From Mesorhizobium sp. Root554 (GTDB lineage: Bacteria > Pseudomonadota > Alphaproteobacteria > Rhizobiales > Rhizobiaceae), in assembly GCF_001427025.1 (NCBI RefSeq), contig NZ_LMGA01000001.1:2779715-2843714 (forward strand): DNA of 64,000 bases, written 5' to 3'. A program made the translations under genes and the position numbers. The notes under the pieces are model-generated. The model saw only the letters and a list, made by a program, of their open reading frames with translations. It searched no databases and was not told where the DNA came from. Below, in pieces: positions 19,890-28,735 of this stretch (position 1 is the first letter of the stretch; every line of letters begins with the position of its first letter).

Positions 19890-20054
19890 TCAGCCGTAGA
19901 TTTGACGGCGGATCTGGTAGATCATCTCGGAACGGCTGGCGCGCATATCGGCCAGGTCGCGGTCGGTCAGGCCGGAAATCTCGTTGATGAGCTGGTTGTA
20001 GCGACGGCGCTTGGCGATTGAATCGCGGGCGCGGGACACGATGGTGTCGAACAT
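19890..20054 (-). CDS. DUF1127 small protein (YjiS-like)
   Basis: A 54-residue basic protein starting MFDTIVSRARDSIAKRRRYN, with the DUF1127 core LINEISGLTDRDLADMRASRSEM and an arginine-rich end. Small arginine-rich DUF1127 proteins are common in Rhizobiales; several act in RNA turnover, phosphate or carbon metabolism and stress adaptation. The ATG at 20054 and stop at 19890 give a complete frame. It ends 6 bases from the DUF2332 stop and has its own upstream region of 131 bases. Confidence 0.85.
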   Translation of the reverse strand: MFDTIVSRARDSIAKRRRYNQLINEISGLTDRDLADMRASRSEMIYQIRRQIYG

Positions 20055-20185
20055 TGTGGAACTCCTTCAGTATGCCGCACGAGGCAGCGAATTTGTTCCT
20101 CCCTCTCGGCTTCCACCATGACATAGGAATTGTGCAGCGCAATAAAAGATGCCGCAACGCAGCATTGCGCTATGCGCATGGCCGG

Positions 20186-20716
20186 TTAACGCGCCGTTAC
20201 GAAGTCCGCGAACCGCGTCAGCGCCGACCGTATCGCCTGCCTGTGCTCCATCTCGGCCAACACCGCTTCCATCTCCGGCGGTTCCTTGCCGAGCAGGGGC
20301 ACCTCAAGTTCCGGGCCGTCATAAAGATCAAACGACATGGTGCGCATGATCTCCGCCAGCGCCGCACGGGCAAAGTGCGAACGCTGCGAGGCGTGCACCA
20401 GCATTGCGGGCTTCCCGACCGCGGCTTCATGGGAGACCAGCCAGTCCAGCGCATTCTTCAGGCCACCCGGCACGCCGTGGGCATATTCCGGACAGGAGAC
20501 GATGACGCCGTCGGCGTGCGCCACTGCTTCAACCAGCGCTGCCACCGCGAGGGGAAGCCGCTGCTCCTCGTCTGGATTGAAGATCGGCAAAAGGCCGAGA
20601 TCGCCGTAAATCGTCACCCCGAAGCCCTTCGGCGCATCGCGCGCCAAGGCCCGGACAAGCGCCGAATTGGTCGAGACGGCCCTGAGGCTTCCCGAAATGG
20701 CAAGAAAATCCGGCAT
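20186..20716 (-). CDS. NADPH-dependent FMN reductase family protein
   Basis: A 176-residue flavodoxin-like reductase. The FMN phosphate loop SGSLRAVSTNSALVRAL is at residues about 8-24 and the second family block PEYAHGVPGGLKNALDWL at about 76-93, both characteristic of the NADPH-dependent FMN reductase/chromate reductase family. It transfers electrons from NAD(P)H to FMN or quinones; the physiological acceptor is unknown. The ATG at 20716 starts directly on the first beta strand. Confidence 0.92.
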   Translation of the reverse strand: MPDFLAISGSLRAVSTNSALVRALARDAPKGFGVTIYGDLGLLPIFNPDEEQRLPLAVAALVEAVAHADGVIVSCPEYAHGVPGGLKNALDWLVSHEAAVGKPAMLVHASQRSHFARAALAEIMRTMSFDLYDGPELEVPLLGKEPPEMEAVLAEMEHRQAIRSALTRFADFVTAR

Positions 20717-20783
20717 GGTGCGGCTCGCGGCGAATCCTTGCCCGCGAGCCTAACATGGAGCGCATCGCCCCTTGGCCCAAATG

Positions 20784-21440
20784 CTACGTCTTCTTCTGGT
20801 CCTCGACGGAATGGCGCATGATCAGCGGCATCTGGCTCAGCGTGAAAAGCACCGTCATCGGAATGGTCGCCCAGACCTTGAAGGCGACCCAGAAATCGGT
20901 GGAGAAGGAGCGCCACACCACCTCGTTGATGACGGCCAGGACCAGGAAGAACACGCCCCAGCGCAACGTCAGCTTGCGCCAGCCCTCCGCGTCTAGATGG
21001 AAGGCTTCGTCGAAGACGTAGCCGAGCAGCGACTTGCCGAAGAAAAGCCCGCCGAGCAGCGTCGCGCCGAACAGCGTGTTGACGATGGTCGGCTTCATCT
21101 TGATGAAGATGTCGTCCTGCAGGTAGAGCGTCAGTGCGCCGAAGATCAGCACGACGATGCCCGAAACCAACGGCATGATCGGCAGCCTCCGCATCAGCGC
21201 CCAGGAAACTGCCAGCGCAATCGCTGTCGCCGCCATGAACAGGCCGGTGGCGATGAAGATCGGGCCGCCGAAATCGGTCAGCACCGGGAATTTCTCGGCC
21301 AGCCACGCGCCGCGCGTGTTGGCGAAGAAGAAGACCATCAGCGGTCCCAGCTCCAGCACCATCTTCAGCACCGGGTTGACGGTCTCCTTCCGCGCTTTCT
21401 GCGGGTCGGAGGGGTCGCGTTCGAGGATGGGAGCGTTCAT
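20784..21440 (-). CDS. yciB: Inner membrane-spanning protein YciB (septation protein A)
   Basis: A 218-residue membrane protein with five to six helices. The family blocks [17 protein letters not shown] near residues 25-41, [13 protein letters not shown] and [19 protein letters not shown] are clear. YciB affects cell-envelope integrity and septation in enterobacteria, interacting with elongation and division proteins. The ATG at 21440 gives the standard length; the frame upstream to 21620 overlaps ftsY and is not used. It follows ftsY on the same strand by 58 bases, a common rhizobial arrangement. Confidence 0.93.
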   Translation of the reverse strand: MNAPILERDPSDPQKARKETVNPVLKMVLELGPLMVFFFANTRGAWLAEKFPVLTDFGGPIFIATGLFMAATAIALAVSWALMRRLPIMPLVSGIVVLIFGALTLYLQDDIFIKMKPTIVNTLFGATLLGGLFFGKSLLGYVFDEAFHLDAEGWRKLTLRWGVFFLVLAVINEVVWRSFSTDFWVAFKVWATIPMTVLFTLSQMPLIMRHSVEDQKKT

Positions 21441-21498
21441 GATTTCCCTCTGGTGGAGAACCGCCACATTCCTTCGACGTCGGGCGAATGCATAGTCA

Positions 21499-23319
21499 TC
21501 ACGCCACCCCCGCGATCGCCCTGGCGAACTCGCCGGCTGAAAACGGCTCCAGATCGTCGACCTGTTCGCCGACGCCGATGAAATACACCGGCAGCTTATG
21601 CTTGGCGGCGATGGCGACAAGAATGCCGCCGCGGGCCGTGCCGTCCAGCTTGGTCATCACCAGTCCGTTGACCCCGGCGACGTTGCGGAAAATCTCGACC
21701 TGGTTGAGCGCGTTCTGGCCTGTCGTTGCATCGACCGTTTGCAGCACCGTGTGAGGCGCTTCCGGATCGAGCTTGCCGAGCACGCGCACGATCTTTTCCA
21801 GCTCGGCCATCAGTTCGGTCTTGTTCTGCAGCCGCCCTGCCGTGTCGATGATCAGCACGTCGGAGCCGGCCTCTTTCGCCTTCTCGAACGCATCATAGGC
21901 AAGCCCGGCCGCGTCGGCCCCGAGCTTGCTCGCAATCACCGGAGAATTGGTCCGCTCGCCCCAGATCTTCAACTGTTCGATCGCCGCGGCGCGGAACGTG
22001 TCGCCCGCCGCCAGCATCACCGAAAGCCCGCCATCGGTCAGTTTCGCCGCCAGCTTGCCGATCGTGGTGGTCTTGCCGGTGCCATTGACGCCGACGACAA
22101 GGATGACATGCGGCTTGTGGCTGAGATCGAGTTCCAGCGGCAATGCCACCGGCGCCAGCACCTTCTCCACCTCCGCCGCCATCACCGCGCGCACCTCGGC
22201 GTCCGAAACATCCTTGCCGTAGCGGCTGACGGCGAGCGAATCCGTCACCCGCAGCGCTGTCTCGACGCCGAGGTCGGCGCGGATCAGTACGTCCTCCAGA
22301 TCCTGCAGCGTCTCTTCATCGAGCTTGCGCTTGGTGAAGACGCCGGCGATGTTGCCGGTCAGTTCCCGCGACGACCGCGCCAGCCCCTCGCGCATGCGCT
22401 GGAACCATGACGGGCGCGGCACGGATGTTGGCGCCGCCGCCAGGGGCTCGGCCTTCTGCTCGACCTTTTTGGCGACCGTGACCTTGCCGGGCGCCGGCTT
22501 CTCAACAAGGGTCTTGGCGACAGTCGGGGACGGTTCAGCCGCCAGCTCTGGCGCTATGTCGGAAAGAACCGGCTGCGCCTCGACAGGCGGCGGCTCGCGC
22601 CAGGGCGGCAGGATTTCAGCCGGAGGTGGAACGGCCTCTGCGGCTTCGCGCTGATCCTCGTCGCGCAAGGGCCGCGACGTTGCGTCGGCCTCAGGCGCGA
22701 TCTCCTCCGACACAGGCTGGCTCGCGACCAATGATGGCCGGGGCGGGATGTCCGCAGGTGCCGGCTGCGACTCGACCGGAATTTCAACTGGCCTCGCCGG
22801 AGGCTTTTCCCCGGGCAAGACAGGAGGAATTTCGACCGGCTGCTCCGGTATTTCAGGAACGACCGGTACCTCGGCCGGAATCTCCGGCTTTTCAGGTGCC
22901 GGTTCCGGCGCTGGCGGCGGCGGAACCTCTGGCGGTGGCTCTGGCACTTCCGGCCTGGACGGCTTGACTTCGGGCGTTGCGGGCTCGGCAGGAGCCTCCT
23001 GCGGCGCCGGAACAGGCGTTTCGCGTACTGGCGCAACCGGTGGCGCGGCCTCTGGCTGCGGCGCGGGAGCCGGTGGGACTTCTGAGGGCGGCAGGACCGG
23101 TTCTTCCGGTGCGGATGGCGGTCCTTCCGCCGGCTCGGACGGCACGTCTGGCGTCCGCGCGTCGCGTTTCAGGAATTCCGGAACCGGTTGTTCGGCTGCC
23201 GGCTTCAGCGCCTGCAGCGCATCGAAATTGATCGGCGGCAGAGGCGCATCCTCGGCCGGCCTTTCCTCGACGACCTCCTTCTTGCCGAAGGAGAAGATTT
23301 TCTTGAAGAAACCCGCCAT
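21499..23319 (-). CDS. ftsY: Signal recognition particle receptor FtsY
   Basis: A 606-residue SRP GTPase that docks ribosome-SRP complexes at the inner membrane. The N-terminal [15 protein letters not shown] is an amphipathic membrane-binding segment. Residues about 20-300 form a low-complexity Pro/Glu/Ala-rich domain, and the NG domain follows with P-loop [13 protein letters not shown] (about 410), DTAGR and [10 protein letters not shown]. The linker is longer than in most homologues. The start at 23319 is fixed by the targeting peptide. It lies 13 bases downstream of mtaB, in the dapF-mtaB-ftsY order shared with other rhizobia. Confidence 0.97.
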   Translation of the reverse strand: MAGFFKKIFSFGKKEVVEERPAEDAPLPPINFDALQALKPAAEQPVPEFLKRDARTPDVPSEPAEGPPSAPEEPVLPPSEVPPAPAPQPEAAPPVAPVRETPVPAPQEAPAEPATPEVKPSRPEVPEPPPEVPPPPAPEPAPEKPEIPAEVPVVPEIPEQPVEIPPVLPGEKPPARPVEIPVESQPAPADIPPRPSLVASQPVSEEIAPEADATSRPLRDEDQREAAEAVPPPAEILPPWREPPPVEAQPVLSDIAPELAAEPSPTVAKTLVEKPAPGKVTVAKKVEQKAEPLAAAPTSVPRPSWFQRMREGLARSSRELTGNIAGVFTKRKLDEETLQDLEDVLIRADLGVETALRVTDSLAVSRYGKDVSDAEVRAVMAAEVEKVLAPVALPLELDLSHKPHVILVVGVNGTGKTTTIGKLAAKLTDGGLSVMLAAGDTFRAAAIEQLKIWGERTNSPVIASKLGADAAGLAYDAFEKAKEAGSDVLIIDTAGRLQNKTELMAELEKIVRVLGKLDPEAPHTVLQTVDATTGQNALNQVEIFRNVAGVNGLVMTKLDGTARGGILVAIAAKHKLPVYFIGVGEQVDDLEPFSAGEFARAIAGVA

Positions 23320-23332
23320 GCGCTCCGCTCTG

Positions 23333-24631
23333 TCAGGCCGCGCGCGCGGCAAGCGGCGCAGCAGTCAGGCGCGCGCCATCATGGCCGGTGACCATGGCCG
23401 CGACGATGTCGCCCGGCCCGCCGGTACGAATCGCGGCCAGCGTGAAGCCCTCGGTGCGGCCCAGCCCGTCGCGCTCGATCAGGATCGATTGCGATGTGCC
23501 GGCCAGCGAATCGAGATGTCGGCGATAGGCGGCCTCGCCAGCCTCGCGCAGCCGAGCCGCACGGCGCTTGACCGTCTCGCGCCGTACCTGCGGCATCCGC
23601 GCCGCCGGCGTCCCCTCGCGCGGTGAAAAAGGGAAGACATGCAGATGCGTCAGCCCGCATTCCTCGACGATGCCAAGCGAGTTCTCGAACATCGCCTCGG
23701 TTTCGGTCGGGAAGCCGGCAATGATATCGGCCCCGAACACGATGCCTGGACGCAACTTGCGCACATCCTCGCAGAAACGGATCGACTGATCGCGCAGATG
23801 CCGCCGCTTCATCCGCTTCAGGATCATGTCGTCGCCCGACTGCAGCGACAGGTGCAGATGCGGCATCAGCCGCTTTTCCGTTGCGATGGCGTCGAGCAGA
23901 TCGTCGTCGGCCTCGATGGAATCGATGGAGGACAGCCGTAGCCGCTTCACGTCCGCCACCTCGCGCAGGATCGTCTTGACTAGACGCCCAAGCTTCGGCG
24001 CGCCGGGCAGGTCGGCGCCGTAGCTGGTCATGTCGACGCCTGACAGTACGATTTCGGCGTAGCCGTTGCCGGCCAGCCGCTTGATCTGCTCCACCACCGC
24101 GCCCATCGGCACCGAGCGCGAATTGCCGCGCCCGTAGGGGATGATGCAGAAGGTGCAGCGGTGGTCGCAACCATTCTGGACCTGGACGAAGGCGCGCGCG
24201 CGGCCCTCGATGGCGTCGACCATGTGGCCCGCCGTCTCGCGCACCGAGAAAATATCGTTGACCCGCGCCTTTTCGGCATCGTTGACGCCGAAATCGGGCA
24301 GCGCCCGGTAGGAATGCGCCTTCAGCTTCTCCTCATTGCCCAGTACGAGGTCGACCTCGTCCATGGCGGTGAAGCTGCCGGGCTCGGTCTGCGCCGCGCA
24401 GCCGGTGACGATGATGCGCGCCTGCGGATTCTCGCGCCGCGCCTTGCGGATAGCCTGCCTGGCCTGCCGTATCGCCTCGCCGGTGACGGCGCAGGTGTTG
24501 AAGATGACCGCGCCGCCCTTCAGCGCGCCGAGGCCCGCCGTTTCAGCCTCGCGCCGCATCACTTCCGACTCGTAGGTGTTGAGCCGGCAGCCGAAGGTGA
24601 CGATGTCGATTCCCTTGGCAATATCTGACAT
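23333..24631 (-). CDS. mtaB: tRNA (t6A37) methylthiotransferase MtaB
   Basis: A 432-residue radical-SAM methylthiotransferase that converts t6A to ms2t6A at position 37 of tRNAs reading ANN codons. The N-terminal auxiliary-cluster cysteines are in FGCRLNTYES, NTCAVTGEA and VTGCAAQTEP; the radical-SAM CX3CX2C is in CDHRCTFCIIPYGRG near residue 155. A TRAM-like end follows. Its ATG overlaps the dapF stop (TGATG), so the two are translationally coupled. The longer frame to 24742 lies inside dapF. Confidence 0.95.
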   Translation of the reverse strand: MSDIAKGIDIVTFGCRLNTYESEVMRREAETAGLGALKGGAVIFNTCAVTGEAIRQARQAIRKARRENPQARIIVTGCAAQTEPGSFTAMDEVDLVLGNEEKLKAHSYRALPDFGVNDAEKARVNDIFSVRETAGHMVDAIEGRARAFVQVQNGCDHRCTFCIIPYGRGNSRSVPMGAVVEQIKRLAGNGYAEIVLSGVDMTSYGADLPGAPKLGRLVKTILREVADVKRLRLSSIDSIEADDDLLDAIATEKRLMPHLHLSLQSGDDMILKRMKRRHLRDQSIRFCEDVRKLRPGIVFGADIIAGFPTETEAMFENSLGIVEECGLTHLHVFPFSPREGTPAARMPQVRRETVKRRAARLREAGEAAYRRHLDSLAGTSQSILIERDGLGRTEGFTLAAIRTGGPGDIVAAMVTGHDGARLTAAPLAARAA

Positions 24632-25527
24632 CAGGCCGCGCTCTCGGTGTCGCGCTGCCAGTTCCCGGTCGTCGGATCGAACGTGCCGGAAAATTCCCAT
24701 TCCGCCGCGCCGGTCAGAACGACATGGTCGTCTTCGCGCCACTCGACCTGCAATTGCCCGCCCGGCGCCTGCAGGGTGACGCTGCGGCCCGTCCGCCTGG
24801 TGCGCGCGGCGGCGACCGCGGCCGCGCAGGCGGCGGAGCCGCAGGCCTTGGTGAGACCGGCGCCCCGCTCCCAGGTGCGGATGATCATCGTTTCCGGCGA
24901 AGTGACCTGCGCGATGGTGATGTTGGCGCGCTCGGGAAAGATCGGATGGTTTTCGAGCAGCGGTCCGAACCGGTCGAGATCGTAGGACCAGACGTCGCGG
25001 TCGACCCAGAATATGGCGTGCGGATTGCCCATCGAAACCGCCGACGGCGAATGCAGCACCGGCGCATCGATCGGGCCGATCTGCAGTTCGATCATGCGCG
25101 TGTCGCGAAATTCCTCGGCCAGTGGGATCTCCTGCCAGCCGAAGCGCGGCGTACCCATATCGACCGAGATGAGGCCGCCTTCATGCTGCGTCGCGTTGAG
25201 GATGCCGGCCACCGTCTCGAAGGTGAACACGCTCTGCCCGGTTTCAGCCGCCAGCGCCTGCACGACGCAGCGCATGCCGTTGCCGCAGGCCTGCGCGCTG
25301 GAGCCGTCGGAATTCAATATATCGACGAAATAGGCGGTTCCCGGCGTCCGCGCGTCATGGATGGCCATGATCTGGTCGAAGCGCGTGGCGGGGTCGGCGT
25401 TCAGCGCGATGGCGGCGGCCGGCGTGACGCGGTCCGCGCGGCCACGCATATCGGCAACGATGATCTCGTTGCCGATGCCGTTCATCTTGGCGAAGGGGGC
25501 CGTGGCTGCCATTGCTGCGGTCGCCAT
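24631..25527 (-). CDS. dapF: Diaminopimelate epimerase
   Basis: A 298-residue enzyme converting LL- to meso-diaminopimelate for lysine and peptidoglycan synthesis. Both catalytic cysteines are in place: ACGNGMRCV near residue 80 and [10 protein letters not shown] near 228. The opening [18 protein letters not shown] is family-typical. The ATG at 25527 is preferred to the TTG at 25533. First gene of a dapF-mtaB-ftsY run on the minus strand. Confidence 0.96.
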   Translation of the reverse strand: MATAAMAATAPFAKMNGIGNEIIVADMRGRADRVTPAAAIALNADPATRFDQIMAIHDARTPGTAYFVDILNSDGSSAQACGNGMRCVVQALAAETGQSVFTFETVAGILNATQHEGGLISVDMGTPRFGWQEIPLAEEFRDTRMIELQIGPIDAPVLHSPSAVSMGNPHAIFWVDRDVWSYDLDRFGPLLENHPIFPERANITIAQVTSPETMIIRTWERGAGLTKACGSAACAAAVAAARTRRTGRSVTLQAPGGQLQVEWREDDHVVLTGAAEWEFSGTFDPTTGNWQRDTESAA

Positions 25528-25603
25528 TTGCAAGTCATTCAGGTCCGTTTGGCGCTATATGGCGGAAACGGCCCGCAATTACCAGTGCGACGGCAGCCCG
25601 GCC

Positions 25604-25765
25604 TCAGGTGATCGCGAATACGCCAAGCACGATGAGCAGGAACACGACCAGCGCGATGCCGATCAGGATGCGCGCTCCGGTAGCGGCGGCACCGGCAAGC
25701 GCCGGCATGCCGAGCAGGCTGGCGGCGGCGGCGACGATGAGAAGAATGATGATCCATTTGATCAT
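25604..25765 (-). CDS. DUF1328 small membrane protein (YtjA-like)
   Basis: A 53-residue protein made of two membrane helices (residues about 3-22 and 32-52) joined by a short small-residue loop, matching the UPF0391/DUF1328 pattern (MIKWIIILLIVAAAASLLG). Function is unknown; homologues are often stress-induced in rhizobia. The ATG at 25765 is the family start, although the frame remains open to 25939. Confidence 0.85.
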   Translation of the reverse strand: MIKWIIILLIVAAAASLLGMPALAGAAATGARILIGIALVVFLLIVLGVFAIT

Positions 25766-26039
25766 GGCTATGCCCTCGATAATCGAAGCTTTCGGAAACG
25801 TGTCCATAACGCGCCGAGCGTTTCCGGGTTCCGGCAGACGATGCACGATTCCGGCGGACCGGCGCGGGCCAAAGCAGCCGCTTTTCCTGCATCGGCCCGC
25901 AGCAGCTGCGGCAAAACTGCAACATTTCCGGGCGCACACCCTATTTTAACCATATGCGGTTGAAATTCTGCCATCTTCGCCAATTTGGTGGAGATGCATT
26001 TTTCAGACGGCGCCCTTTTTCGGGGCAGCGGAGGTTGCC

Positions 26040-26573
26040 ATGACATTTTCAAGATTCGGACTGCTGGCCTTGTCCGTGGCCGCGCTTGCCGCGAGCGGTT
26101 GCTCGAGCACGCGGTTCTCGTCGATGGATTCGGCCCAGCCCGCACCGCTGGAAGCGGCCCCTGCCGGCACCGTATCGAGCAACCAGTTGCCGCCGCCCGC
26201 TGCGCCCAATCCGTCGCAGTTCCCCACGGCACCCGCCAACACCCAGGTAGCATCCCTGCCGCCGGACGGCGGCGCAGCCGGTGCCAACGCGCCCGACATC
26301 ACCGCCTCGAACGTCGCCGGCGTGTGGAACGCCAGCGTTTCAGGCCAGACCTGCCGTGTGGCGACGCCGCAGACCAAGTTCGGCGCCGGCTACCGCGCCG
26401 GTCCGCTCCACTGCCCGGCGCCCATCGACGGCATCAAATCGTGGAACGTCGCCGGCAAGCAGCTCACCCTCTACGATCAGAATGGCGGCACGCTGGCCCG
26501 CCTCTATTCTTCGGGTCCGGAAAAATTCGACGGGCAGACTTCCAGCGGACAGCCGATCTCGCTTACAAGATAG
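26040..26573 (+). CDS. Omp19-like outer-membrane lipoprotein, protease-inhibitor (AprI/Inh) fold
   Basis: A 177-residue lipoprotein. The lipobox LAASGC places the lipidated cysteine at residue 21. A proline/alanine-rich spacer containing NTQVASLPP precedes the inhibitor domain, with VAGVWNASVSGQTC, TPQTKFGAGYRAGPLHCP and LTLYDQNGGTLARLYSSG. These blocks closely follow Brucella Omp19, which inhibits host and bacterial proteases; in a soil bacterium the target is unknown. Two cysteines in the domain likely form a disulfide. zapE follows 30 bases downstream, as in Brucella. Confidence 0.88.
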   Translation: MTFSRFGLLALSVAALAASGCSSTRFSSMDSAQPAPLEAAPAGTVSSNQLPPPAAPNPSQFPTAPANTQVASLPPDGGAAGANAPDITASNVAGVWNASVSGQTCRVATPQTKFGAGYRAGPLHCPAPIDGIKSWNVAGKQLTLYDQNGGTLARLYSSGPEKFDGQTSSGQPISLTR

Positions 26574-26603
26574 GCAGCCTCGAACCATCCCGTGAAGTGA
26601 CGA

Positions 26604-27821
26604 ATGCATCTGCGTGACGGCCTTGAAACCCATGCGACCGTCAGGCAGCGCTACGACCATCTCGTCCAGGCAGGACAGATAGAGCGCGACGCCGCGCAGG
26701 AACGCGTCGCCGCCCGCCTCGACAGGCTGATCAACGAGATTTGCGAGAAGCGGCTGGCGCACAAATCCAGCGCGCTCGGCTGGCTGTTCGCCAGGAAGCG
26801 GCCGGTGCGTGAGCCCGTCAAGGGACTCTATATTCATGGCGGCGTCGGCCGCGGCAAGACCATGCTGATGGATATGTTTCATGAGCTGGTGCCGGTTCGG
26901 CGCAAGCGCCGGGTGCATTTCAACGACTTCATGGCCGATGCCCACGACCGCATCCAGAAGCACCGGCAGGCGCGCAAGGATGGAACCGTCAAGGAGGACG
27001 ATCCGATACCTCCCGTAGCGCGAGCGCTGGCCGAAGAGGCGTGGGTGCTGTGCTTCGACGAATTCAGCGTCACCGATATCGCCGACGCGATGATCCTGTC
27101 ACGTCTGTTCTCGGCGCTTTTCGCCGCTGGCGTGGTGCTGGTCGCCACCTCGAACGTAGCGCCGGAGAACCTCTACCGCGATGGCCTCAACCGCCAGCTC
27201 TTCCTGCCGTTCATCAAGCTGCTGGAGCGCAACGCGGAGGTCCTGACGCTGGAGTCCGACAAGGACTACCGAATGGAAAAGCTGAACCGCATGCCAGTCT
27301 ATGTCGTGCCGGCCGACTCGGACGCCGACGAGGCGCTGGATCGCGCCTGGGAAGCCGCCACGGACGGCGCGCCGGTGCAAGAAGCGGTGTTGACGGTGAA
27401 GGGCCGGCAGGTCGTCGTGCCCCGCGCCGCCGGTGAGTCCGCCCGCTTCAGCTTCGCCGATCTGTGCGAAAAGCCGCTCGGCGCGCGCGATTACCTCGCC
27501 ATCGCCCAGCGTTTCTCGACCATCTTCATCGACCATGTGCCGGTGCTCGACCCGACGCTGCGCAATCCGACCAAGCGCTTCATCCTGCTGATCGACACGC
27601 TCTACGATACCCGTAAACGCCTTGTGGTTAGCGCCGATGCGCCGCCTGCCGGACTCTATGCCGGGCGGCCGGGCATCACCGAGGCCTTCGAATTCGACCG
27701 CACCGCCTCGCGGCTGATCGAGATGCAGAGCAGGGAATGGCTCGAGGAATGGACGCGCCGGCACCAGCCGTCCGCCAAACCGGCTCCTGCGCAGGCACAG
27801 CTTCCGCAAGCCGCAAAATAA
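26604..27821 (+). CDS. zapE: Cell division protein ZapE (AFG1-family ATPase)
   Basis: A 405-residue AAA-type ATPase associated with the division ring and, in the AFG1 family, with membrane protein quality control. Walker A is GGVGRGKTMLMD near residue 80 and Walker B is LCFDEFSVTDIADAMIL near 150; TSNVAPENLYRDGLNR is the family block after it. The ATG at 26604 opens on the typical N-terminus. It follows the Omp19-like gene; the next gene is convergent rpsP, separated by a shared hairpin terminator. Confidence 0.94.
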   Translation: MHLRDGLETHATVRQRYDHLVQAGQIERDAAQERVAARLDRLINEICEKRLAHKSSALGWLFARKRPVREPVKGLYIHGGVGRGKTMLMDMFHELVPVRRKRRVHFNDFMADAHDRIQKHRQARKDGTVKEDDPIPPVARALAEEAWVLCFDEFSVTDIADAMILSRLFSALFAAGVVLVATSNVAPENLYRDGLNRQLFLPFIKLLERNAEVLTLESDKDYRMEKLNRMPVYVVPADSDADEALDRAWEAATDGAPVQEAVLTVKGRQVVVPRAAGESARFSFADLCEKPLGARDYLAIAQRFSTIFIDHVPVLDPTLRNPTKRFILLIDTLYDTRKRLVVSADAPPAGLYAGRPGITEAFEFDRTASRLIEMQSREWLEEWTRRHQPSAKPAPAQAQLPQAAK

Positions 27822-27844
27822 AAGGCGCCCCGAAAGAGGCGCCT
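27816..27844 (-). terminator. Terminator downstream of rpsP
   Basis: AGGCGCC and GGCGCCT (27823-27844) form a 7-bp stem with an 8-base loop. Read on the minus strand it is followed by TTTTATTTT, so it best fits termination of the ffh-chorismate mutase-rpsP operon; it can also act on zapE. Confidence 0.75.
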
Positions 27845-27909
27845 CAATGAATCGCGGAAGGACAGGATTGAAGCGGAGAAAATCCCCGCTTCCGTCCCAT
27901 ATCCTGCTC

Positions 27910-28323
27910 TTACTCGGCGGTGGCTGCGGCCGGCTCTTCAGCCGGTGCTTCCGCCGGGGCGGCTGCGGCGGCGGCAGCGGCTGCGGCATCGTCCTGTGCC
28001 TTCTTGAGCAGCGCAGCGCGCTCCTGCGCCTTCTTGCCCGGCTCGGCCTTGTTCGGGTTCGAGCGAGCTTCGCGCTTGGAAATGCCGGCTTCGTCGAGGA
28101 AGCGGAGCACGCGGTCGGTCGGCAGCGCGCCGTGGCTCAGCCAATGCTTGACGCGGTCGGCGTCGATCTTGACGCGTTCGCCGTCCTTGGGCAGCAGCGG
28201 GTTCCAGGCGCCGATCGCTTCGATAAAGCGGCCGTCGCGCGGCGAGCGCACGTCGGCGACGACGATGTGGTAGTAGGGACGCTTCTTCGAGCCCGCACGG
28301 GCCAGTCTGATCTTCAGTGCCAT
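27910..28323 (-). CDS. rpsP: 30S ribosomal protein S16
   Basis: A 136-residue ribosomal protein. The S16 core is [20 protein letters not shown], followed by [17 protein letters not shown] and [11 protein letters not shown]. Past residue about 85 is an alanine/glutamate-rich tail, common in alphaproteobacterial S16. The ATG at 28323 starts the conserved core. It is the third gene of the ffh operon. In most relatives rimM follows directly; here rimM is 5 kb away in the opposite orientation. Confidence 0.97.
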   Translation of the reverse strand: MALKIRLARAGSKKRPYYHIVVADVRSPRDGRFIEAIGAWNPLLPKDGERVKIDADRVKHWLSHGALPTDRVLRFLDEAGISKREARSNPNKAEPGKKAQERAALLKKAQDDAAAAAAAAAAPAEAPAEEPAAATAE

Positions 28324-28369
28324 TTTTTCTCCTAAAGCTCTGATCGGTTGATTGCGTTGCGGCTGAAAC

Positions 28370-28735
28370 TCAGCCGGTGTGGGTGGCGCCGTTTTCCGCG
28401 GCGTCATCGTTCGCGCCGCTGCTGGAAGCGGCGATCTGTTCGTGATGGCGGATGACTTCGCGGACGACGAAGTTCAGGAACTTCTCGGCGAAATCCGGAT
28501 CGAGTTGCGCATCCTTGGCAAGCCGGCGCAGGCGTTCGATCTGTTGCCCCTCCCGGCTGGGATCGGCCGGCGGCAGGCCGTGCTCGGCCTTGAGCACGCC
28601 GACCGCCTTGGTGCAGCGGAACCGCTCGGCCAGCATATGGATCAGCGCCGCATCGATATTGTCGATCGAGGCGCGATAGTCGGCCAGTATCTTGCGCGCC
28701 TGTGCGGTATCGTCTTCTTCGTTCATGACGCTCAC
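28370..28735 (-). CDS. Chorismate mutase (AroQ type)
   Basis: A 121-residue AroQ-class enzyme converting chorismate to prephenate. The first helix [19 protein letters not shown], the downstream [13 protein letters not shown] and the C-terminal [13 protein letters not shown] carry the expected Arg, Lys, Glu and Gln positions. It starts at GTG 28735, overlapping the ffh stop as GTGA, or at ATG 28726. Its place between ffh and rpsP is conserved in Rhizobiales, so it is probably co-transcribed with translation genes. Confidence 0.92.
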   Translation of the reverse strand: MSVMNEEDDTAQARKILADYRASIDNIDAALIHMLAERFRCTKAVGVLKAEHGLPPADPSREGQQIERLRRLAKDAQLDPDFAEKFLNFVVREVIRHHEQIAASSSGANDDAAENGATHTG

